A stretch of DNA of 64,000 nt, taken from NCBI RefSeq assembly GCF_018860245.1, contig NZ_JAHKPD010000008.1, positions 191,821-255,820 of the forward strand, in the 5' to 3' direction. The notes beneath the pieces were generated by a model that was not told where the DNA came from, searched no databases, and worked only from the letters and a program-made list of their open reading frames with translations. Each line of letters opens with the position of its first letter. Positions within the stretch are counted from its first letter, which is position 1. Of the stretch, positions 44,678 through 52,429 are shown piece by piece. The DNA is from Pseudotamlana agarivorans. GTDB lineage: Bacteria; Bacteroidota; Bacteroidia; Flavobacteriales; Flavobacteriaceae. The position numbers and the translations under genes are program-made.

Positions 44678-46777
44678 TTATTTCAAAAATTGAAATGCCA
44701 GTAGGGCAACAATATAAGCAAAAACAGACATGATAACCAATTGTAAAAGAGGCCATTTCCAGCTGTTTGTTTCACGTTTAACAATGGCTAAGGTGCTCAT
44801 GCACTGCATGGCAAATGCATAAAATAATAACAATGAAATTCCTGATGCAAAGGTGAATAAGGGTCCGCCAAGAATGGGGTTCACTTCGCCAGCCATTCTG
44901 TTTTTAATGGTTTCTTCATCGTCGTTACCAACGCTATAAATGGTTGCTAAAGTTCCCACAAACACTTCACGTGCTGCGAAAGAACTTAAAATAGCAATGC
45001 CTATTTTCCAATCGTAACCTAAAGGTCTTATGGCGGGTTCGATGGCACGACCTGCGATACCTATATAAGAATGCTCTAGTTTATATTGGGCTATTTTATG
45101 ATCTAAATCGTCTTCAGCAAGGTTTTCTGAAGCATATTCTTTAGTGAGAATTTCCTCAGCGCTATTAAAGTTTTCTCCAGGTCCATAGGATGCTAAAAAC
45201 CATAGTACAATAGAAATTGCTAAAATAATTTTTCCGGCACCAAAAATGAAGGCTTTTGTTTTTTCAACAACCGTATAAAATACATTTTTAAACAATGGGA
45301 GTTTGTAGTTGGGCATTTCAACCACAAAAAATGATTTGCTTTTTATTTTTAGAATTCTATTAAGGATGTAAGCCGATATAACGGCAGTTCCAAAACCTAA
45401 TAAGTACAACAGCATTAAGGTTAGCGCTTGATAGCTTAAGCCTATAAAATGACCATCGGGAATGACCAAGGCAATAATAATGAGGTATACTGGAAGCCTG
45501 GCAGAACAGGTTGTAAAAGGTGTCACTAAAATAGTAATTAAACGCTCCTTCCAGCTTTCAATATTTCTAGTAGCCATAACTGCAGGAATGGCACAGGCAG
45601 TTCCTGATATAAGGGGCACAACACTTTTACCGCTTAATCCAAAACGGCGCATCACACGATCCATTAAAAAGACCACACGACTCATGTACCCACTTTCTTC
45701 TAAAATAGCGATAAATAGAAATAGAAAAGCAATTTGCGGAATAAAAATAACGATACCGCCAAGTCCTGGTATAATCCCTTCGGAAAGTAAATTTGTAAAA
45801 GCACCAGAGGGTAGGTTATCTTTAGTCCACTCACTTAAAAAGGCAAAAGAGCTGTCAATCATATCCATTGGTACGGTTGCCCAATCGTAAATAGCTTGAA
45901 ATAATGCAATTAATATGATGAAGAAAATAACATAACCCCAAACCTTATGTGTTAAAACACGATCTAATTTAGAACGTAAATCTTTAGCTTGGGAGGCATC
46001 AATAGTTTGTCCTTTTTTGAGCACATTATTGATGAACTGATAACGTTTTATAGTTTCTTTTTGCTGAAGTCGTTTTAAGTCGGCTTTACTTTTAGTTTTA
46101 AAATCTTCAACAGCATCGAATTCTTTTCTATCTGTTTTTCCGAAGTTAACATCCTGTGTAATAACCAACCAAAGCTTGTATAAAAGCTGATTAGGAAAGG
46201 CTTTACGTAAATTCCCAAAATAAGCATCATCAATTTTAGAAATATCGATGCAAGGTTCAGAAGAAACATCTTTGTAATTTGTAATAAGTTCTTTCAGCTT
46301 ATCAATACCAATTTTTTTCCTTGTACTGGTTAAAGCGATTTTTGTTTGAAGCTGTTCTTCTAAATAATCAATATCTAAAGAAATCCCTTTGTAAGTCATT
46401 CTATCTGCCATGTTAATGACTAATAGTGTTGGGATTTTTAAGTCTTTAATTTGTGTAAATATCAGTAAATTACGTTTCAAATTTTCAACATCGGTCACTA
46501 CAACGGCAATGTCTGGAAAATCTTTATCGTTCTGGTTTAAAAGCAATTCAATAACCACACTTTCATCAAGCGATGAGGCGTTTAAGCTGTATGTTCCTGG
46601 TAAATCGATAATATGTGCTTTAACACCGCGCGGTAACTTGCAAACACCTTCTTTTTTTTCGACAGTAATACCAGGGTAGTTTCCAACTTTTTGGTTTAAG
46701 CCTGTTAAAGCATTAAAAACAGAGGTTTTTCCGGTATTCGGATTACCAATTAAAGCAACATTAATTTGTTTACTCAT
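44678..46777 (-). CDS. feoB: ferrous iron transport protein B (full-length FeoB)
   Basis: 699 aa, normal full length. G domain: GNPNTGKTS (11-19), [35 protein letters not shown] FeoB-associated helical domain follows, then two Gate repeats with TACAIPAVMATRNIESWKERL, TCSARLPVY, FAAREVFVGTL, and FAMQCMSTLAIVKRETNSWKWP with the conserved Cys. It takes up Fe2+ across the inner membrane, dependent on GTP hydrolysis. feoA overlaps its start by 8 nt and a Cys-rich FeoC-like gene follows, so this is the conventional Feo operon of the genome. Confidence 0.96.
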   Translation of the reverse strand: MSKQINVALIGNPNTGKTSVFNALTGLNQKVGNYPGITVEKKEGVCKLPRGVKAHIIDLPGTYSLNASSLDESVVIELLLNQNDKDFPDIAVVVTDVENLKRNLLIFTQIKDLKIPTLLVINMADRMTYKGISLDIDYLEEQLQTKIALTSTRKKIGIDKLKELITNYKDVSSEPCIDISKIDDAYFGNLRKAFPNQLLYKLWLVITQDVNFGKTDRKEFDAVEDFKTKSKADLKRLQQKETIKRYQFINNVLKKGQTIDASQAKDLRSKLDRVLTHKVWGYVIFFIILIALFQAIYDWATVPMDMIDSSFAFLSEWTKDNLPSGAFTNLLSEGIIPGLGGIVIFIPQIAFLFLFIAILEESGYMSRVVFLMDRVMRRFGLSGKSVVPLISGTACAIPAVMATRNIESWKERLITILVTPFTTCSARLPVYLIIIALVIPDGHFIGLSYQALTLMLLYLLGFGTAVISAYILNRILKIKSKSFFVVEMPNYKLPLFKNVFYTVVEKTKAFIFGAGKIILAISIVLWFLASYGPGENFNSAEEILTKEYASENLAEDDLDHKIAQYKLEHSYIGIAGRAIEPAIRPLGYDWKIGIAILSSFAAREVFVGTLATIYSVGNDDEETIKNRMAGEVNPILGGPLFTFASGISLLLFYAFAMQCMSTLAIVKRETNSWKWPLLQLVIMSVFAYIVALLAFQFLK

Positions 46778-47006
46778 GCGTTACTTTTTCAATTAATATA
46801 TGTGCAGCAGTTTCTTTTCTAATAGCAAGATGCGATCCGTTAATGTTTAAATACATTGGATCATGAAATGGTGCTAACTGAACTAGTTTTACGCTATTGC
46901 CAGGCAGGCATCCCATTTCTAAAAGTTTTAGTGGAATATGTATCGAGGAAACATCGGTAATAATGGCGCTTTCCCCACGTTCTAATTGTGCTAAAGTATC
47001 TTGCAA
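46770..47006 (-). CDS. feoA: ferrous iron transport protein A
   Basis: 78 aa, TTG start (MQDTLAQLERGESAIITDV), SH3-like FeoA fold with LLEMGCLPGNSVKLVQLAPFHDPMYLNINGSHLAIRKETAAHILIEKV. FeoA is a small cytoplasmic partner needed for FeoB activity. Its stop overlaps the feoB start (8 nt), so the two are translationally coupled. No ATG is available in frame upstream. Unlike the other Feo locus in this window, FeoA here is a free protein. Confidence 0.93.
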   Translation of the reverse strand: MQDTLAQLERGESAIITDVSSIHIPLKLLEMGCLPGNSVKLVQLAPFHDPMYLNINGSHLAIRKETAAHILIEKVTHE

Positions 47007-47077
47007 TATTATTTAGATTGATTTTAAAGAAGCAAAAATAGGATAAATAAATAGGCTAAAAAAATTGTGCCTAAAAA

Positions 47078-47752
47078 CTATTGTAAGTATTCTTCCTTTA
47101 GTATGGCGATATCGTTAAGAAGATTTTCGATTTCCTCTGGATTGGTACCATCATAAAAGCCCCTAATTTGACGTTTTTTATCTATAAGCATAAAGTTTTC
47201 GGTGTGCACCATGTCAAAGGGTCCGCCATCGCCGTCATCTTTAACCGCTAAATAACTTTTTCTGGCCAGGGCGTAAATCTGTTTTTTGTCGCCTGTGACT
47301 AAATTCCACTTCTTGTCGTTAACTCCTTTTTTTAGGGCATAGCGTTTCAGTTGTGCTACGGTATCTGTTTTTGGCGTTACTGAATGCGATAGTAACATAA
47401 CTTCATCATCGTTTAAAATTTCTTTTTGAACACGAGCCATGTTTTTAGTCATAATCGGACAAATAGTAGGGCAGGTGGTGAAAAAGAAATCGGCCACATA
47501 AATTTTGTCTTTGTAATCGTTTTGGGTGATGGTTTGTCCGTTTTGATTCGTGAGACTGAAATCGGCAATTTTATGATATTTTTTTTTGTACTGAAGCGTG
47601 CTATCCACAAGTTCGGTGCTTACCATACTAGGTTGATAAATAGGTAGGGGCCGATAGGTATTAAGCGTGTTGTAAATAATGGTCACGATTATTATTGAAA
47701 TAACACCGAAAACAATAGCGAAAATTTTATAATCCTTAAAAATCGATGACAT
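47078..47752 (-). CDS. SCO1/SenC/PrrC-family copper chaperone
   Basis: 224 aa, one N-terminal membrane anchor (residues about 8-28), then a thioredoxin-like fold with the copper-binding CPTIC motif (FFTTCPTICPIMTKNM), HSVTPKTDTVAQLKRYA, and the third ligand His in DMVHTENFMLID. SCO proteins deliver copper to the CuA site of cytochrome oxidase or act as periplasmic thiol-disulfide reductases. Located beside feoAB but probably transcribed separately, since the start of feoA is 71 nt downstream. Confidence 0.93.
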   Translation of the reverse strand: MSSIFKDYKIFAIVFGVISIIIVTIIYNTLNTYRPLPIYQPSMVSTELVDSTLQYKKKYHKIADFSLTNQNGQTITQNDYKDKIYVADFFFTTCPTICPIMTKNMARVQKEILNDDEVMLLSHSVTPKTDTVAQLKRYALKKGVNDKKWNLVTGDKKQIYALARKSYLAVKDDGDGGPFDMVHTENFMLIDKKRQIRGFYDGTNPEEIENLLNDIAILKEEYLQ

Positions 47753-47917
47753 ATGGAATTTTATAAAAATTAAAATGATGGCAAAAATACAATGAATCTA
47801 CTATGTCTGAAAATTTAATGGTAAAAGAAATGCCTTATTATATTGAAGTTCAAGCTTAAAATACTGTTAAATCCATGGCCTTTGTTTAATTGTTTTCCCA
47901 AAGTTGGTTTAAAACCT

Positions 47918-47925
47918 TACTTTTG
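47918..47925 (+). promoter_or_regulatory. candidate -7 element of the rseP promoter
   Basis: TACTTTTG fits TAnnTTTG, 29 nt before the ATG at 47955. No well-placed TTTG; TTG at 47904 is too close. Confidence 0.35.
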
Positions 47926-47954
47926 CACGATTATAAAAATTGTTAAGCTATTTT

Positions 47955-49301
47955 ATGGAGTTTGTTATAAAGATTTCTCAGTTTCTACTAAGCCTTTCGT
48001 TACTGATTATTTTGCATGAATTAGGGCATTTTATCCCTGCAAAATTGTTTAAAACACGTGTAGAAAAATTCTATTTGTTTTTTGATGTGAAGTTTTCATT
48101 ATTCAAAAAGAAAATTGGAGAAACCGTTTACGGAATTGGATGGTTGCCATTGGGTGGTTATGTGAAAATATCGGGGATGATCGATGAAAGTATGGATACC
48201 GAGCAAATGGCTAAAGACCCTGAGCCTTGGGAATTCCGTTCTAAACCAGCTTGGCAGCGATTAATTATTATGCTTGGTGGGGTAACAGTGAATTTTTTAT
48301 TGGCCATTTTTATTTACATAGGGATGAGCTATTTTTATGGCGATACTTTTTTGCCAAATGAAAACATAAAAGATGGTCTTAATATTGAGAGTACAGTAGC
48401 TAATAAAGCAGGCCTGCACACGGGTGATAAAATTATAGCCGTAGATGGTGATAAGATTGAGAAATTCTCAGACATTCCTGAGAAAGTACTTTTTGGAAAA
48501 CAAATTGAAATAGAAAGAAATGGTGCGCGTTCTACTGTAGATATGCCACAAGATTTCTTGTCGCAATTAATGGATGCTAAAGAACACGGTTTTATTAGTT
48601 TAAGACAACCTTTTGTGGTGGTTCAGGTTCCAGATACCTCATATAATAAGGCTAGCGGTTTGCAAAAAGGTGACGTAATTGTTGCTATGAACGATTACAA
48701 TACCAAATATGTTGATCAAGTTACAAGGGCTCTTAATTCTTTAAAGGGTCAAGAGGTGACTGCTACAGTTAAAAGAGATAATGCTGAAGTTAATTTACCA
48801 CTAAAAATAAATGAAGATGGCAAATTAGGTATTGTTTATGCGCCTGTTTCAACATCTAAAACTTTAGAAGCATTAGGTTATTATCAATACGACGTCATTG
48901 ATTATGGGTTTTTTGAATCTTTTCCTGTTGGTGTTAAAAAGGCTAAAGATCGTATTGTGTCCTATTGGGATCAATTAGGCGCTATATTTTCACCAAGCAC
49001 AGGTGCTTATAAAGGTGTAGGGGGCTTTAAAGCGATTTACGACATTTTTCCAAGCACGTGGAGCTGGCAAGTTTTCTGGAGTATTACAGCCTTTCTATCG
49101 ATTATGTTAGGGGTTTTAAACTTATTACCTATTCCCGCCCTTGATGGTGGACACGTGATGTTTTTGTTATATGAAATGATATCTGGAAGAAAGCCTGGAG
49201 ATAAATTTATGGAGTATGCTCAAATGGTTGGATTCTTCCTTTTAATAGCATTAGTGCTCTTTGCAAACGGGAATGATATCTATAAAGCGATTTTTAATTA
49301 A
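47955..49301 (+). CDS. rseP: RIP metalloprotease RseP (site-2 protease)
   Basis: About 448 aa from the ATG at 47955 (MEFVIKISQFLLSLSLL); a TTG at 47940 would add five residues. Zinc motif HELGH (21-25) in the first TM helix, PLGGYVKISGM after it, two PDZ domains (about 130-300, with GLHTGDKIIAVDGD and GLQKGDVIVAMND), and the third metal ligand in PIPALDGGHVMF near the C-terminal TM helices. It cuts transmembrane anti-sigma factors and remnant signal peptides within the membrane. Confidence 0.95.
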   Translation: MEFVIKISQFLLSLSLLIILHELGHFIPAKLFKTRVEKFYLFFDVKFSLFKKKIGETVYGIGWLPLGGYVKISGMIDESMDTEQMAKDPEPWEFRSKPAWQRLIIMLGGVTVNFLLAIFIYIGMSYFYGDTFLPNENIKDGLNIESTVANKAGLHTGDKIIAVDGDKIEKFSDIPEKVLFGKQIEIERNGARSTVDMPQDFLSQLMDAKEHGFISLRQPFVVVQVPDTSYNKASGLQKGDVIVAMNDYNTKYVDQVTRALNSLKGQEVTATVKRDNAEVNLPLKINEDGKLGIVYAPVSTSKTLEALGYYQYDVIDYGFFESFPVGVKKAKDRIVSYWDQLGAIFSPSTGAYKGVGGFKAIYDIFPSTWSWQVFWSITAFLSIMLGVLNLLPIPALDGGHVMFLLYEMISGRKPGDKFMEYAQMVGFFLLIALVLFANGNDIYKAIFN

Positions 49302-49317
49302 TTTTTTTTAAAAATTG

Positions 49318-49348
49318 TTTGCAGAAACTAAAAAACCTTTTATATTTG
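49318..49348 (+). promoter_or_regulatory. promoter of the tRNA-Asn locus
   Basis: TTTG (49318-49321), 19 nt, TATATTTG (49341-49348): a perfect Bacteroidetes promoter. It is followed 25 nt later by the displaced 5' copy of the tRNA (49374), so it is evidently the original tRNA-Asn promoter, now driving a GIY-YIG gene plus the tRNA. Confidence 0.85.
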
Positions 49349-49387
49349 CACTCGCTAAGCAAAACAGCAACACTCCTTCTTAGCTCA

Positions 49388-49405
49388 TCCCGATAGCTAT
49401 CGGGA
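49388..49405. repeat. perfect 18-bp palindrome in the GIY-YIG element
   Basis: TCCCGATAGCTATCGGGA reads the same on both strands and directly abuts the orphan tRNA 5' copy. The same kind of palindrome is common in Bacteroidetes intergenic DNA. As RNA it would form a hairpin between the tRNA fragment and the GIY-YIG start. Confidence 0.8.
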
Positions 49406-49440
49406 GGTTAGATTAGGAAAAAGTTCTTTAAAATAATAAA

Positions 49441-49725
49441 ATGAATTTTGTTTACATATTGTATTCTATTTCAATTGACAAGTATTATGTTGGTGAAACT
49501 TTAGATATACAAGAAAGGATTAAACAACATAATTCAGGTTTTTATGATTCTGCTTATACAAAGCAAACATCCGATTGGGTTTTGTATTATTCAATTTCCT
49601 GTGAGGATAGAGTACTAGCAAGAAAGATTGAAACACATATAAAAAAAATGAAAAGCAAAACGTATATTCAGAACCTTAAAAAGTATTCTGAAATTACGGA
49701 AAAGCTTAAAAGTAAATATAATTAA
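49441..49725 (+). CDS. small GIY-YIG nuclease (URI-domain) protein
   Basis: 94 aa, a single GIY-YIG domain of the UvrC/Intron-type family: MNFVYILYS with the VYI half (residues 4-6), YYVGET with the YIG half (Tyr16-Gly18), catalytic Arg in IQERIKQHN (Arg26), and metal-binding Glu64 in ARKIETHIKKMKSK. All catalytic residues are present, so it should be active. Stand-alone proteins of this size are abundant in flavobacteria without assigned roles. Its position between a tRNA promoter and a tRNA, inside a 19-bp direct repeat, suggests a selfish, homing-type endonuclease co-transcribed with tRNA-Asn. Confidence 0.9.
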   Translation: MNFVYILYSISIDKYYVGETLDIQERIKQHNSGFYDSAYTKQTSDWVLYYSISCEDRVLARKIETHIKKMKSKTYIQNLKKYSEITEKLKSKYN

Positions 49726-49728
49726 CAC

Positions 49729-49802
49729 TCCTTCTTAGCTCAGTTGGTTAGAGCATCTGACTGTTAATCAGAGGGTCCTTGGTTCGAGCCCAAGAGAAGG
49801 AG
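49729..49802 (+). tRNA. tRNA-Asn (anticodon GTT)
   Basis: 74 nt. Acceptor TCCTTCT pairs with AGAAGGA, discriminator G, no encoded CCA. D-arm GCTCAGTTGGTTAGAGC, anticodon stem TCTGA/TCAGA with loop CTGTTAA giving anticodon GTT, variable loop GGGTC, T-arm CTTGG TTCGAGC CCAAG. All four stems pair perfectly. Its promoter now lies about 380 bp upstream across the GIY-YIG gene, so it should be cut from a longer transcript by RNase P. Confidence 0.97.
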
Positions 49803-49812
49803 CTCAGTGATA

Positions 49813-49846
49813 GAAAGCCTTTACAGAAATGTAGAGGCTTTTTTTA
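49813..49846 (+). terminator. terminator of the tRNA-Asn transcript
   Basis: AAAGCCTTTACA ... TGTAGAGGCTTTTTTT hairpin starting 11 nt after the tRNA. Confidence 0.85.
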
Positions 49847-49915
49847 TGGGCTTAACTTAGGTCTTTATTCACGTGGTATTCACGTATTATTTGGGGTCAT
49901 TCCTAAAAGTTGTGT

Positions 49916-50591
49916 TTATGCAAAAATTGTAGTTATTCTAAAAAGAAAGAATGCTACGTTTTTCACACCTCTAAATTGACTTCTGAAGGCATTAATTTTA
50001 GCATTAAAAGATTCTGCAGTCTCCATTACTAAATAGCTTTGAATTATATGTTTGACCTGTTAACCTAGCTTTTTTTATTTCTTCATTTTCTAAATCTATA
50101 GCATTCCACCTATGTTTTATTCTAATATCCTGTAAAGCCTCTAAAGCGAGTTTTTGTACATGAAATCGGTCTGTTACCTGTATGGCTTTGGGGAAACATT
50201 TTTTAGCTATGGTTTTCATTGAATTAGCCATATCTAGAGTGATTTCTTTAACCTTAGCCCTTTTCTTAGCTGATATTTTAAGAAGCTGTTCTATAATAGG
50301 TTCTACTTTTGTACCTGCAAATATGGCTACAATACTACCAGCTTTCCCCTTTGCTTTTTTATTGGTAATTATGGTGTAAAGTTCTCCTTTAGAAAGCGCT
50401 GTTTCATCAATAGAAAGATTAGGGCCGATATTCTCAGGAAAAACAAGCCATTGCTTAGCATGTGACTTTTGTTTCCAGTTTTTAAAATCACTGAGGTAGT
50501 CTTTATACTGGCGTTGTAGCTTTTTACCATCTACATTATAAAACCCAGCTATAGTGTGACAATCTGAAGTTTTAGTATCTACTAATTTCTT
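49916..50591 (-). pseudogene. ISL3-family (ISAon1) transposase ORF2, internally deleted
   Basis: The frame is open from about 50591, overlapping the end of ORF1 in another frame as usual for this family, and reads GFYNVDGKKLQRQYKDYL, LSIDETALSKGELYT (first catalytic Asp), KEITLDMANSM, and VTDRFHVQKLALEA (second catalytic Asp). After FSNGD it jumps to AESFNAKINAFRSQFRGV ... FRITTIFA with the third catalytic Glu, but in a different frame. By comparison with intact family members as I remember them, roughly 100 codons are missing. The element cannot move by itself. Confidence 0.82.
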
Positions 50592-50925
50592 TTAAAAAAG
50601 CAGCGAACTCGGTGGTCATTCGTGTTCCCTGTGCGACTAAATTCCAGTCTCTTTGTACAACTTGCTTTGTTTCTTTATCTAGCCATCTTCGACGCTTTAC
50701 ATGCAAATAGACAGTGTTTCCTCGTAAAGGAAAGTCTTGAATAGTGATTTGTTTATGAAAACCATGAGCGATAAGTGTACGCTCAGATTCTTCTTTGGGT
50801 GTCACATTGAGTTCTTCAAAATAAAGATGCATCACCTCTCCATTTTTTGTATGGTTAACTAAATCAAAATGATTAATTAAAAATTCTGGAAGAATAAGCT
50901 TGAGTAGTTCTATGTAATGATCCAA
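50572..50925 (-). CDS. ISAon1-family transposase N-terminal region protein (ORF1)
   Basis: 117 aa, TTG start (MDHYIELLKLILPEFLINHFDL). Basic C-terminal half with GNTVYLHVKRRRWLDKETKQVV and an ending FLKEISRY. It is the separate N-terminal DNA-binding ORF of ISAon1-like ISL3 elements, whose stop overlaps the transposase frame. It appears full length although ORF2 is deleted. Confidence 0.85.
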   Translation of the reverse strand: MDHYIELLKLILPEFLINHFDLVNHTKNGEVMHLYFEELNVTPKEESERTLIAHGFHKQITIQDFPLRGNTVYLHVKRRRWLDKETKQVVQRDWNLVAQGTRMTTEFAAFLKEISRY

Positions 50926-51047
50926 TGTCTTTTTTAGCGCAAAGATCTAACTATTTTTAATCTTCACACACAACTTTTGTGATTGATCCAAAATAGTTTA
51001 GAATAGATCTGTAGTTTATATGACTAGATCGTCGATTTTAAATGCAA

Positions 51048-51452
51048 TTATGCAATTTTTTTATTTAAACTTTTATTTAGCAAGCCCATAGCCACATATA
51101 ATACTGGAGATATTAGTATTTCTTGAATGGTAAGACAGAATAACTTTAATTTAGGGCTAATTTCTGCTATTAACCAATCGAATAGTCCTAAAGTGGTTAA
51201 AATGCATAAACCGGAAATATGAACTAGGTGCCAAATGAATGACATCCAAGAATCTTGAAGTTTTCCTAAATGTGATGTGCCTATTAGATAGATGGTCACA
51301 GTAGCCCCTAAGCTAATAACGTGTCTAAGTTTTCTTGGAATATCGGGGGTGTTTTTATTTTCAGCAAAATAAATGCTGTATAGAGAATAGATTAAAATAA
51401 TCATTAAAAGACCTGAGAAGAATCGAATATTATCCGTTTTGTAGATTTTCAT
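51048..51452 (-). CDS. exosortase-associated membrane protein, third gene of the operon
   Basis: 134 aa with four predicted TM helices (about 13-29, 44-62, 70-95, 105-125) and little else; starts MKIYKTDNIRFFSGLLMIIL and ends in a basic tail. I do not recognise a family with certainty. It overlaps the exosortase gene by 23 nt, so it is translationally coupled and most likely a dedicated accessory, like the small membrane partners found beside XrtF exosortases in flavobacteria. Confidence 0.7.
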   Translation of the reverse strand: MKIYKTDNIRFFSGLLMIILIYSLYSIYFAENKNTPDIPRKLRHVISLGATVTIYLIGTSHLGKLQDSWMSFIWHLVHISGLCILTTLGLFDWLIAEISPKLKLFCLTIQEILISPVLYVAMGLLNKSLNKKIA

Positions 51453-52026
51453 GATTTAAATGGATTTTTCGGGCAAAGATGTACCATAATAAAAATGTTG
51501 TCGCATAGATAACGGCTTTAAATAAATAGTGGTGTGCAAAATCAAAGTAGGTGTGGTAGTATTCACTTAAATAAATTAAACCAACACATCTAATAATATT
51601 AATAGCGTCTATAACTATCAAGCCTATTAATATGTATTTTATTTTCCGCCAAAAAAGAGAGGGCATACATACAATAAATCCAGTATATAATGCCATTAAT
51701 GTTAATCCGTTACACGCATTAGCTATTTTAAGTATTTTTTTTTCGTAATGATATATTTCAGAATAAAATTCTTCTATCAGTTCTCCAGAATAATTAGAGA
51801 TAAGACTTGTGTTAGTACAGGAGAAACCTGTCATATCTCCTAAATTATTTAATATTAATACAGAAAAATTTCCAACATGATTTGTTAGAAACTGTTGAGG
51901 GAATGGAGATTCATGAATAAATAAAGCGTAAAGGACTTCCCAAATGATGTAAAATAATAAGGCTTTTCCTAGGAAAAGCCTTATTGGTAATGGAATTTTG
52001 TTCTTAAAATCGTTAAATTTTGTCAT
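51430..52026 (-). CDS. exosortase-family transpeptidase
   Basis: 198 aa, about seven TM helices. The exosortase triad is clear: Cys105 in IANACNGLTLMALYTGF, Arg146 in IDAINIIRCVGLIYLS, and His165/His166 in YFDFAHHYLFK. These enzymes recognise short C-terminal sorting tags, cleave them in the membrane, and transfer the protein to a lipid or surface glycan. The N-terminal part is not the XrtF type I remember, so this may be another Bacteroidetes subclass. It overlaps its presumed substrate gene by 14 nt. Confidence 0.88.
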   Translation of the reverse strand: MTKFNDFKNKIPLPIRLFLGKALLFYIIWEVLYALFIHESPFPQQFLTNHVGNFSVLILNNLGDMTGFSCTNTSLISNYSGELIEEFYSEIYHYEKKILKIANACNGLTLMALYTGFIVCMPSLFWRKIKYILIGLIVIDAINIIRCVGLIYLSEYYHTYFDFAHHYLFKAVIYATTFLLWYIFARKIHLNHENLQNG

Positions 52027-52429
52027 TCTTTTCTTTTCGTAATTTTCTAATTCCGAATGCAGCTGCTCCTAATACTAAAAAGCTTAAACCACCATCTAAA
52101 GGAATTTCTTCTGGCTCATCTCCTTCATCACCACCACCACAAGTTCCATTACAACACCCTCTGCGTGTTCCATGGTCCTTTGACCTGCTAGGTCTGTCAT
52201 TGTTATAGCCCGTGCGATCCTTGACTCTGTTCGGGTAATCTCCAATAGTAGCCATGGTTGTTAGGCTAAATGGGGATAAAATAAAGCTCAAAGAGCTTAC
52301 ATTAAGGTCTGATGAAATTGCTGTACTCGCTTTCAAAGTGGCTGCGTTCAAATTAGTTGATAATGTAAATACAAGAATAATTGAAAACACCTTTAAAAAG
52401 CTGAAAACTGATTTTGTTCTGTTTTTCAT
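52013..52429 (-). CDS. PID-CTERM-like exosortase substrate, Cys/Gly-rich
   Basis: 138 aa. Signal peptide (MKNRTKSVFSFLKVFSIILVFTLSTNLNA), a short low-complexity middle, a charged stretch (YPNRVKDRTGYNNDRPSRSK), a Cys/Gly cluster RRGCCNGTCGGGDEGDEPEE, and a classic tripartite sorting tag: IPLDGGLSFLVLGAAAFG plus RKLRKEK, i.e. a PLDGG motif, a TM helix and a basic end. This resembles the PID-CTERM tags (PIDGGLS) of Bacteroidetes. As the only such gene in the window and the first gene of the exosortase operon, it is the obvious dedicated substrate. Confidence 0.82.
   Translation of the reverse strand: MKNRTKSVFSFLKVFSIILVFTLSTNLNAATLKASTAISSDLNVSSLSFILSPFSLTTMATIGDYPNRVKDRTGYNNDRPSRSKDHGTRRGCCNGTCGGGDEGDEPEEIPLDGGLSFLVLGAAAFGIRKLRKEKNDKI

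Larger units (their letters stand above)
49369..49742 (+). mobile_element. putative GIY-YIG mobile element inserted at the 5' end of tRNA-Asn
   Basis: A 19-bp direct repeat AACACTCCTTCTTAGCTCA lies at 49369-49387 and 49724-49742, 355 bp apart. The right copy is the 5' end of an intact tRNA-Asn gene; the left copy is an orphan tRNA start right behind the tRNA promoter. Removing one 355-bp unit restores a normal promoter-tRNA arrangement with about 25 nt spacing. The unit holds an 18-bp perfect palindrome (49388-49405) and the 94-aa GIY-YIG gene, whose stop codon overlaps the right repeat. It therefore looks like a small element that recreates the tRNA it enters. Confidence 0.7.
49894..50989 (-). 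mobile_element. defective ISL3-family element (ISAon1-like)
   Basis: Imperfect terminal inverted repeats: left GGGTCATTCCTAAAAGTTG, right (read inwards) GGATCAATCACAAAAGTTG, sharing GGxTCAxTCxxAAAAGTTGTG. Inside, on the minus strand, are the N-terminal ORF and a broken DDE transposase ORF with an internal deletion near 50017. No convincing target-site duplication at the ends. It lies immediately after the tRNA-Asn terminator. Confidence 0.8.

Noticed and set aside
47011-47030. TTTAGATTGATTTTAAA before feoA as a further copy of the DtxR/MntR operator
   Set aside because: Only half resembles the 18-bp operator and it lies just 5-7 nt before the feoA start codon, too close for a promoter operator; chance in AT-rich DNA.
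49779-49979. 66-aa open frame starting inside tRNA-Asn
   Set aside because: Begins within the tRNA T-arm and crosses the terminator and the IS end; not a plausible gene.
49886-50998. Target-site duplication for the ISL3 remnant
   Set aside because: Left flank ATTATTTG and right flank AAAATAGT do not match at any small offset tried, so none is claimed.
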